A stretch of 7,114 bases of DNA from Promethearchaeota archaeon (GTDB lineage: Archaea > Asgardarchaeota > Lokiarchaeia > Sigynarchaeales > SOKP01), in contig JAEOUI010000560.1 of assembly GCA_016839425.1 (NCBI GenBank), positions 1 through 7,114 of the forward strand, read 5' to 3'. The translations under genes and the position numbers were made by a program. The notes under the pieces were generated by a model. The model searched no databases. It had not been told where the DNA came from and saw only the letters and a program-made list of their open reading frames with translations. Shown here piece by piece: positions 1 to 4,502 of the stretch; the stretch's first letter is position 1; each line of letters starts with the position of its first letter.

Positions 1-1
1 A

Positions 2-262
2 AATATAGAAGAAGTATTAATCTTGGGTAATTCTGAACCTGAAACATACAATTATTTTATAGTCATCCTTTTCAAACCAAAAGGAAGTAAAAAGAGGGGA
101 TACTTGATTGGGAATCTAAAAAATCAAGGTGATGTAGTTATTGGATACTGGCCATTCACTGATGATGATTCGGAATTCTTTGAGGAGATAATCACCACTC
201 AATTGGAAGATCTTATTCAGAAACCTGATTTATTTGATAATATTGCACTGATAACCCAATAA
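2..262 (+). CDS. 3' end of an unrecognised protein (partial, runs off left edge)
   Basis: The frame is open from the window edge to the TAA at 260-262 and encodes at least 86 residues. A TTG at position 23 could be read as a start, but the frame continues upstream without a stop (NIEEVLIL precedes it), so this is more likely the C-terminal part of a longer gene. The visible part looks like a small alpha/beta domain: hydrophobic strands (YFIVILFKP and DVVIGYWPF) are joined by a basic, glycine-containing turn, and an acidic stretch DDDSEFFEE leads into a C-terminal helix. I recognise no family or catalytic motif, and no membrane segment is present. It converges on the PfkB gene, from which it is separated by the palindrome-bearing spacer. 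That it is coding is likely; its function is unknown. Confidence 0.7.
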   Translation, partial: NIEEVLILGNSEPETYNYFIVILFKPKGSKKRGYLIGNLKNQGDVVIGYWPFTDDDSEFFEEIITTQLEDLIQKPDLFDNIALITQ

Positions 263-263
263 T

Positions 264-274
264 CTTACTTTTTT
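264..274 (+). terminator. Oligo-T stretch after the first gene
   Basis: Six consecutive T residues (269-274) in a T-rich context begin within 10 bp of the stop codon at 262. Archaeal RNA polymerase terminates at oligo-T runs without needing a hairpin, so this is a plausible terminator for the left-edge gene. In an AT-rich genome such runs are also common by chance. Confidence 0.35.
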
Positions 275-290
275 AAAGAATATCTCTATG

Positions 291-302
291 GATAGTACTA
301 TC
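291..302. repeat. Palindrome GATAGTACTATC, copy 1
   Basis: This is a perfect 12-bp palindrome (GATAGT followed by its reverse complement ACTATC). It is the first of three identical copies in the convergent spacer, and its centre lies 134 bp from that of copy 2. With no spacer between the arms it cannot form an ordinary hairpin loop, so a dimeric DNA-binding protein site is the simplest reading. A second palindrome, CTCATATGAG, starts at its last base. Confidence 0.85.
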
Positions 303-424
303 TCATATGAGCACCCTCAAATTTCAAGATGATACATATCTAAGTATTATCTTCATTTTTGAGCTTATTCCTATTATTATAATTTAGACCTTAGAAAGAA
401 TAATATGCGATAGTTATACTTTCA

Positions 425-436
425 GATAGTACTATC
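425..436. repeat. Palindrome GATAGTACTATC, copy 2
   Basis: This is the second exact copy. Here the symmetry extends to 14 bp (AGATAGTACTATCT, 424-437). A lone half-site GATAGT starts 16 bp upstream at 409. Downstream, ATGCGT at 440-445 has its reverse complement ACGCAT at 501-506 just before copy 3, so copies 2 and 3 face each other as the ends of a larger inverted repeat. Confidence 0.85.
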
Positions 437-510
437 TTTATGCGTTATAAAAATGTGTCAAGAATGTCTTATGCTCTTTTAAATTAAATGTAAATCATAT
501 ACGCATTCCA

Positions 511-522
511 GATAGTACTATC
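511..522. repeat. Palindrome GATAGTACTATC, copy 3
   Basis: This is the third exact copy, 86 bp from copy 2 and only 12 bp beyond the stop codon of the minus-strand kinase gene. If that gene's transcript runs past its stop, this copy would lie in its 3' untranslated region. Because each copy is self-complementary, any two copies in one transcript can pair with each other over 12 bp or more. Confidence 0.85.
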
Positions 523-534
523 CCCAAGAATCAT

Positions 535-1473
535 TTATCTGTAATCCAGACCTTCATTAATTTTTAGAAAATCTCGTATGTCTGCTTCGTTTGGCATTCC
601 AGTTCTAGCGCCAAGTTTTCTAATTTTCAATGCTGCTGCGGCGTTTGCGAATTTGCATGATTTTTCAAGATCCCACTTTTTTATCCAATAAGCAACAGAG
701 AAGGCCCCATTAAAAGTATCTCCTGCCCCAGTAGTATCAATAATTTTATCTATCTTACAAGCAGGAATTAATGATTGTCCTTCTTCCGTGGTGATTAGAA
801 CTCCCTTAGCCCCCATCGTAATTATTACTATCGGAACACCTTTCTTTATCAAAACCTTAGCAGCTTCTTCTGGGGTATCACATTCAGTTATCGTTTTTGC
901 TCCTTCTTTATTAGGAATTAAAACATCCGCTTTTAGAATGAAATTTTCTAATTCTTTCCATCCTCTTCTGGCAATTTGAGATTCGAGATCAATACTAATC
1001 TTTACTTCGTTTTCTTTTGCGATCTTAAAGGCTTTTTGAGCAAGATCCGGATGTATTAAAGTTGTATGTAATAATTCTGCATTTTTGATGTAATTTTCAT
1101 CCAAATCATTTGGTTCTAATTTTGTTGTTTGCATATGAGGAGATTGAATTATTGTTTTCTCTCCACTTGAAACAAAAATGAAGTTTACGGGGGTTCTTTT
1201 ACCTACCTTTCTCAAAGTTTGTACTGTTTCAACGTTTTCATTTTGAAAATCCTCTATCAAAAAATTTCCATATGGGTCATCTCCTACAGCACCTATAAAA
1301 CCACATGGTGCTCCTAGTCTTGAAACGGCTACTAAAAAATTAGCTGTAACTCCTCCTGAAAATCTATTTTCGCTTAATGCATCAATTTTCTCATCTGGGC
1401 GGGGAAAATGAGGGACTTGTGCTACCCAATCAACTACAACTTCCCCTAGTCCAAGAATTTTTTTAGGTTTCAT
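535..1473 (-). CDS. PfkB/ribokinase-family carbohydrate (or nucleoside) kinase
   Basis: This 312-aa protein has the usual length for the PfkB family, cytosolic enzymes that transfer the ATP gamma-phosphate to a sugar or nucleoside hydroxyl. The N-terminal substrate region carries the paired glycines and asparagine of signature 1 (SGGVTANFLVAVSRLG, residues 39-54), followed by GAVGDDPYG (61-69). The C-terminal signature DTTGAGDTFNGAF (246-258) contains the anion-hole GAGD and the catalytic base Asp252. The usual NxxE magnesium/phosphate motif reads N188-K-E-G, so the final glutamate is Gly191. The substrate cannot be read from the sequence: ribokinase, fructokinase, KDG kinase and archaeal nucleoside kinase all remain possible. 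The ATG at 1473 has no Shine-Dalgarno, which fits a leaderless transcript from the TATA-like box 23 nt upstream. It lies 64 bp downstream of the membrane protein gene on the same strand. Confidence 0.92.
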   Translation of the reverse strand: MKPKKILGLGEVVVDWVAQVPHFPRPDEKIDALSENRFSGGVTANFLVAVSRLGAPCGFIGAVGDDPYGNFLIEDFQNENVETVQTLRKVGKRTPVNFIFVSSGEKTIIQSPHMQTTKLEPNDLDENYIKNAELLHTTLIHPDLAQKAFKIAKENEVKISIDLESQIARRGWKELENFILKADVLIPNKEGAKTITECDTPEEAAKVLIKKGVPIVIITMGAKGVLITTEEGQSLIPACKIDKIIDTTGAGDTFNGAFSVAYWIKKWDLEKSCKFANAAAALKIRKLGARTGMPNEADIRDFLKINEGLDYR

Positions 1474-1496
1474 TAACTTAATACGCCTCTTGCAAG

Positions 1497-1504
1497 ATAT
1501 ATTT
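1497..1504 (-). promoter_or_regulatory. TATA-like box upstream of the PfkB kinase
   Basis: On the minus strand the sequence AAATATAT lies 23 nt before the kinase ATG, preceded by an A-rich stretch that could hold a B-recognition element. With the usual archaeal TATA-to-start distance of about 25 nt, transcription would begin at or next to the start codon, which fits the lack of a Shine-Dalgarno. Such sequences are frequent in AT-rich spacers, so this is tentative. Confidence 0.35.
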
Positions 1505-1537
1505 TTTTTTCCTTTTAATCAAATAGGTTTAAATCTA

Positions 1538-2482
1538 TTAGAACAAAATGATGAATAACGTGCTATAAAGTAAAGATAAAATAGAATTAATGAGAATTGG
1601 ATTGTAACTTTTCACGATTTTTTTTTCAATAAAGATTTTAGGTCTATTAAAATCGATTAAGGCTAATAAAATAATGAGGACTGCACTAATAACTGAGCAA
1701 ATTAAGAAATTGAATATTGGATTGGTATAATACAACCCTCCTCCAAGAAATATAAAGATAAACATCAAAACCAGTGTAAAACAAGAAACATCTCTCAATA
1801 GTATTGAAAAGAATTTTTGATTTAATTCGAATTTATTATAATCCTTGTTTCTGTAAATTCTGAAAATCATGATTAAACCCATAAAAAATGATAATGCGGC
1901 TATTGGATTGATAAGGATAAAAAGAGCAGGGATTTTTGTATTTAAAAATTCGAATGAATGTTCTAATTGAAAGTTGGCTATATTAGATAAGGAAATATAA
2001 GAGACCTCAATATCAATTAAAATTATAACGACACTTAGAATTGAACTCAGCATTGATACTATAAAATAGAAGATTTCAAGAAATAGCCCTTTTGAAGATT
2101 TGGATATCTCTTGACTTTTATGGAGAATTCCAATAAACAAAATCATTGGAATGGTAATAAAAAAAAACATTAAGATGAAATCAAGTTCGATGTAATCTAT
2201 AATATTTTCCGAAAAAGAGTTAGCCAAAAAAAAAGCTAAGGTCAAAGTAATAATAAAATACAAGATTAGAACTAAGTTATAAAACATTTCATTTTTTTTC
2301 TCGAAGATAAGGTAATCATAAAACGAATTTAACTTGAATGTGGCTCTCATTCGTTCAATAGACGATTTTTGATTCAAATTTGCAATTTTATCATATGTTA
2401 AGAATATAACAATGGATATTACTAATATGAGACAGATAAATATGCCGAATATTGAGAAACCGACTAGTGCTTTATAATCCAT
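1538..2482 (-). CDS. Eight-helix membrane protein, divergent NuoH/HyfC (complex I subunit 1)-like
   Basis: This is a 314-aa, very hydrophobic protein with about eight predicted membrane helices, near residues 6-28, 67-87, 99-120, 133-157, 185-208, 233-252, 256-276 and 296-314. Eight helices and this length match NuoH and the HyfC/EchB subunits of membrane hydrogenases, and several landmarks fall in order: an amphipathic stretch at 48-65, NPIAALSFF (192-200), the segment 207-233 that aligns without gaps to the family's LAExNRxPFDLPEAExEL...EYS signature, FLGGG (245-249), and a basic segment after helix 7. The signature acids are mostly lost; E219 and D231 may remain. The homology is my reading of the pattern, not a search result. 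If correct, it is an orphan paralogue without other complex I or hydrogenase genes in view and is unlikely to pump protons conventionally. The alternative is an unrelated archaeal membrane protein. The ATG at 2482 lacks a Shine-Dalgarno. Confidence 0.6.
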   Translation of the reverse strand: MDYKALVGFSIFGIFICLILVISIVIFLTYDKIANLNQKSSIERMRATFKLNSFYDYLIFEKKNEMFYNLVLILYFIITLTLAFFLANSFSENIIDYIELDFILMFFFITIPMILFIGILHKSQEISKSSKGLFLEIFYFIVSMLSSILSVVIILIDIEVSYISLSNIANFQLEHSFEFLNTKIPALFILINPIAALSFFMGLIMIFRIYRNKDYNKFELNQKFFSILLRDVSCFTLVLMFIFIFLGGGLYYTNPIFNFLICSVISAVLIILLALIDFNRPKIFIEKKIVKSYNPILINSILSLLYSTLFIILF

Positions 2483-2502
2483 AATAATTAAGTAGACTAA
2501 CC

Positions 2503-2510
2503 TTATTAAA
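2503..2510 (-). promoter_or_regulatory. TATA-like box upstream of the NuoH-like gene
   Basis: The minus strand reads TTTAATAA here, 20 nt before the ATG at 2482, a spacing that would give a leaderless or near-leaderless transcript. The adjoining T run on the same strand could also serve as a terminator for RPA. The 51-bp gap to RPA means read-through cannot be excluded. Confidence 0.3.
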
Positions 2511-2533
2511 AAAGTTTTTAATATGTTAATGTA

Positions 2534-4255
2534 TTATACCTCAAGGTCTTCCATAATTTTTTCCAATTCTTCGATGTTATCTAATTTCTTGAAATCATAT
2601 GCTACTAATTCATAATCATTTGAAAAATCACTGTATTTTGCTTTACCCTTTATTATGATGTCATTACCAACCAGTTCTTTTGACCGCTTTTTAAGAAGTT
2701 CTTGAAAATCGGGAGTCTCCTCAAGCTTTTTTAAGATATCGGTCTTTTCACCTATAACTTTTTCAGCTGCTTCTCCGATAAAAGTAACTCGAATCGTATC
2801 ACTTCCATCATCTAAAATAAGATTTAGAATCATTCTATTTTCTGGATCTCCTGGTGCTTCGCAGTTACAATTATCGATTTTTTTGAAGCATTTAGAACAA
2901 GCCTGATATAAGGTAATTTTATCGATTTCTTTAGCAATAAATCCTCTAATTTCGTATATTCCTGAGGATTTGATTGTACTTATTTTATTGTAGATACCTT
3001 CAAAATTTGGTCTAGTTGTCCTATTTTGAGATATCGGGACGATAGGTTTTAAATTTTCAATTTTTATATCTGTCAATTCAATTTTTGAATCTTTCAATAG
3101 ACTTACTTCATTTCTTCCAGAAAAATTGCTATATTTGACTAGAACATCCTTCAAAATTACACCCTTGCCACTTTTTAATATTTTTAAATATTTTTTGACT
3201 AGATCTCTCCAAATTGCAATTCTAATTCCGTCTGACTCATCTGACACAGTAAAACTTAAAAAACTAACAACATCTCCATTTTTTAGAGTAATTTCTCGCT
3301 CATCTTCCACTGACGTAATAATACCTTTGAATGTTACCATGCCTTTAATGTTCTGAAGCTCTTTAATAGAATCAATCGTTTTACTGGAAATTTCAATATC
3401 TTTTTTAATCTTATTAACTGCTGTAGAACTAGTTGAATGAAGTTCAATCGTTTTATTGTCAAAGGAACTAATTTTTGGATTCAAGTTTGATACTATAATG
3501 TAATCTCCTGGGTTGATTGTATTTATTTTGTCTGTATCTTCGTTCCAAAATGTGATTCTTATTGATCCTGTTGAATCCATCAGTGTTATTGAACCAACCT
3601 TTCCTGTCCCTCCTTGTTTTTTTGTAAATTCTCTAATTGGAAATACTTGCATTACTTTCCCCTCGAGTGAAATAGATTTTTGGTTAACATCTATTTTATC
3701 TATTTCCAAAGTCCTATCTGTTATCTTGGGATACTTTTTATAATCCACATCATCAGGTGCAATAATTATCTTTCCATATGTCCCTATATGGAGCTCAGTT
3801 TCTTGGTTCTTCCCTATTTTTGAATAACCGTTGATGATTTTCACCACCTCATTTATTTCAAATTTTGGATTTTTTAAAATCTCTGTATGGTCATCCCATA
3901 GGGTAACTCGTATTTCTCCGTCTTTATCAGACAAAATAAACGAACCTACTTTTCCTTCCCCTCCTTGTTTTTTTGTAAATTCGAAAATTTCATTAATGAG
4001 CTTGATCCTACCCGCCAGCATTATATTTTTCATGTTAGGTCTTATATCTGATACATTTATTTCAATTTCCTTTAATAATTCGTTATTTTCTTGTTTAACA
4101 TCAACACCTAATTCTTTAGCAATGATAAATAATGCTCCATCATCAGAAATCAATCCTTTCAATTCTTCCTTTTTTTCTTGAACCATTTTCTGGATGTCAA
4201 CCTTACTTAATCCAGTTCCTTCAATAATTTTATGAATATAATCCTCAGTTTTCAT
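2534..4255 (-). CDS. Archaeal replication protein A, multi-OB-fold single-stranded DNA-binding protein
   Basis: This protein coats single-stranded DNA during replication, repair and recombination. At 573 aa from the ATG at 4255 it resembles the long, single-polypeptide euryarchaeal RPA type. In order it has an N-terminal helical region typical of these proteins (about 1-55, with K-x2-ELKGLISDDGAL and AKELGV) and three OB folds near 68-166, 184-276 and 293-393. A fourth OB fold (about 418-556) is interrupted by a zinc-binding loop with C453, C456, C463 and C465. OB folds 1 and 2 share the strand motif EFTKKQGGxGKVGS followed by D-x2-GxIRxTxW. The ATG is preferred because GGAAAG sits just upstream; an in-frame GTG at 4267 would add four residues. 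The C-terminus is acidic. It is transcribed divergently from the SCP2 protein gene and heads the minus-strand cluster. Confidence 0.93.
   Translation of the reverse strand: MKTEDYIHKIIEGTGLSKVDIQKMVQEKKEELKGLISDDGALFIIAKELGVDVKQENNELLKEIEINVSDIRPNMKNIMLAGRIKLINEIFEFTKKQGGEGKVGSFILSDKDGEIRVTLWDDHTEILKNPKFEINEVVKIINGYSKIGKNQETELHIGTYGKIIIAPDDVDYKKYPKITDRTLEIDKIDVNQKSISLEGKVMQVFPIREFTKKQGGTGKVGSITLMDSTGSIRITFWNEDTDKINTINPGDYIIVSNLNPKISSFDNKTIELHSTSSTAVNKIKKDIEISSKTIDSIKELQNIKGMVTFKGIITSVEDEREITLKNGDVVSFLSFTVSDESDGIRIAIWRDLVKKYLKILKSGKGVILKDVLVKYSNFSGRNEVSLLKDSKIELTDIKIENLKPIVPISQNRTTRPNFEGIYNKISTIKSSGIYEIRGFIAKEIDKITLYQACSKCFKKIDNCNCEAPGDPENRMILNLILDDGSDTIRVTFIGEAAEKVIGEKTDILKKLEETPDFQELLKKRSKELVGNDIIIKGKAKYSDFSNDYELVAYDFKKLDNIEELEKIMEDLEV
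3608..3631 (-). repeat. 24-bp exact direct repeat inside RPA, unit in OB fold 2
   Basis: These 24 bases are identical to 3959-3982, and on the coding strand both encode EFTKKQGG. The spacing is 351 bp, exactly 117 codons, so the repeat links equivalent beta strands of OB folds 1 and 2. Flanking bases are also similar (about 16 of the next 20), which fits an internal duplication or gene conversion between OB-fold modules. Confidence 0.8.
3959..3982 (-). repeat. 24-bp exact direct repeat inside RPA, unit in OB fold 1
   Basis: This is the partner of the copy at 3608-3631. It contains a seven-base homopolymer (AAAAAAA on the coding strand, for part of TKKQ), so both copies are potential slippage and recombination points. 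Confidence 0.8.
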
Positions 4256-4259
4256 AGTT

Positions 4260-4265
4260 CTTTCC
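4260..4265 (-). promoter_or_regulatory. Possible ribosome binding site for RPA
   Basis: On the minus strand GGAAAG precedes the ATG at 4255 by four bases. This purine-rich motif decides the start choice: the GTG at 4267 would place it inside the coding region. The match to a canonical GGAGG is imperfect. Confidence 0.35.
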
Positions 4266-4315
4266 ACTAATCCTAATAAATCGTAAAAATTTCATAGATT
4301 TATTATAAAATATAC

Positions 4316-4323
4316 TTTATAAA
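4316..4323 (-). promoter_or_regulatory. TATA-like box for RPA
   Basis: The sequence TTTATAAA lies about 60 bp upstream of the RPA ATG, predicting an untranslated leader of roughly 35-40 nt, in keeping with the Shine-Dalgarno-like GGAAAG. A second TA-rich element at about 4298-4313 is an alternative. The core is symmetric, so orientation is inferred from the gene it faces. Confidence 0.4.
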
Positions 4324-4408
4324 TCAAATTATTAAGAATGAATTATCAGAATTTGTATATAAAAAAATAGAGTATAACAATATGTTGATTTTCAGATTTT
4401 TTTAAAAA

Positions 4409-4416
4409 TTTATAAA
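4409..4416 (+). promoter_or_regulatory. TATA-like box for the SCP2-domain protein gene
   Basis: TTTATAAA preceded by an A run lies about 87 bp upstream of the GTG at 4503, predicting a leader of about 60 nt. That leader contains a seven-codon ATG frame (4474-4497) that ends just before the real start, and a GGAG at 4488-4491. The box is 85 bp from the RPA box, so the two divergent promoters are close enough to share a regulator. Confidence 0.4.
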
Positions 4417-4502
4417 TCCAAAAAGAAATAAAGATATAATAGAAGAAGTAAAAATTAATTTAATAAATTTTAAATGGAAACAGATTTGGAGATGTAGTAA
4501 GA

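Larger units (their letters stand above)
425..522. repeat. 98-bp imperfect inverted repeat bounded by palindromes 2 and 3
   Basis: The left end (425-445) and right end (501-522) are reverse complements over 13 bp (GATAGTACTATCT with AGATAGTACTATC). A small 2-by-3 nt internal mismatch follows, and then six more pairs (ATGCGT with ACGCAT). As RNA this would fold into a stem of about 19 bp with a loop of roughly 55 nt. The size and terminal inverted repeats resemble a very small miniature element, but no target-site duplication or transposase is visible, so a structured RNA or protein-binding locus is equally possible. Confidence 0.55.
263..534. other. Convergent intergenic region with repeated palindromes
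   Basis: These 272 bp lie between the stop codons of two convergent genes, so no promoter for either flanking gene is expected here. The region carries three exact GATAGTACTATC palindromes, a half-site GATAGT at 409-414, and a separate 10-bp palindrome CTCATATGAG at 302-311 that overlaps the end of the first copy. The only small reading frame I noted is a 15-codon ATG frame at 440-487, between the second and third palindromes; it has no ribosome binding site and is probably not a gene. The organisation suggests a cluster of binding sites for a dimeric protein, a structured RNA, or a remnant of a small mobile element. Confidence 0.6.

Noticed and set aside
23..262. A complete 79-aa gene starting at TTG 23
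   Set aside because: The frame is open upstream to the window edge without a stop, so a longer gene entering from the left is more likely.
440..487. A 15-codon ATG frame between palindromes 2 and 3 as a small gene
   Set aside because: Too short to support, no ribosome binding site, and lying in a region better explained by the inverted repeat.
291..522. A CRISPR-like array formed by the three identical palindromes
   Set aside because: Only three 12-bp units at unequal spacing (134 and 86 bp), far shorter than CRISPR repeats, with no cas genes in view.
788..979. A 63-codon plus-strand frame opposite the PfkB kinase
   Set aside because: It lies antisense to a well-conserved kinase region (the NKEG and ITMGAKG segments) and looks like a shadow frame.
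3126..4181. Plus-strand open frames of 76, 76 and 116 codons opposite RPA
   Set aside because: They mirror the RPA coding frame and have no start signals or recognisable domains; the RPA frame fully explains the sequence.
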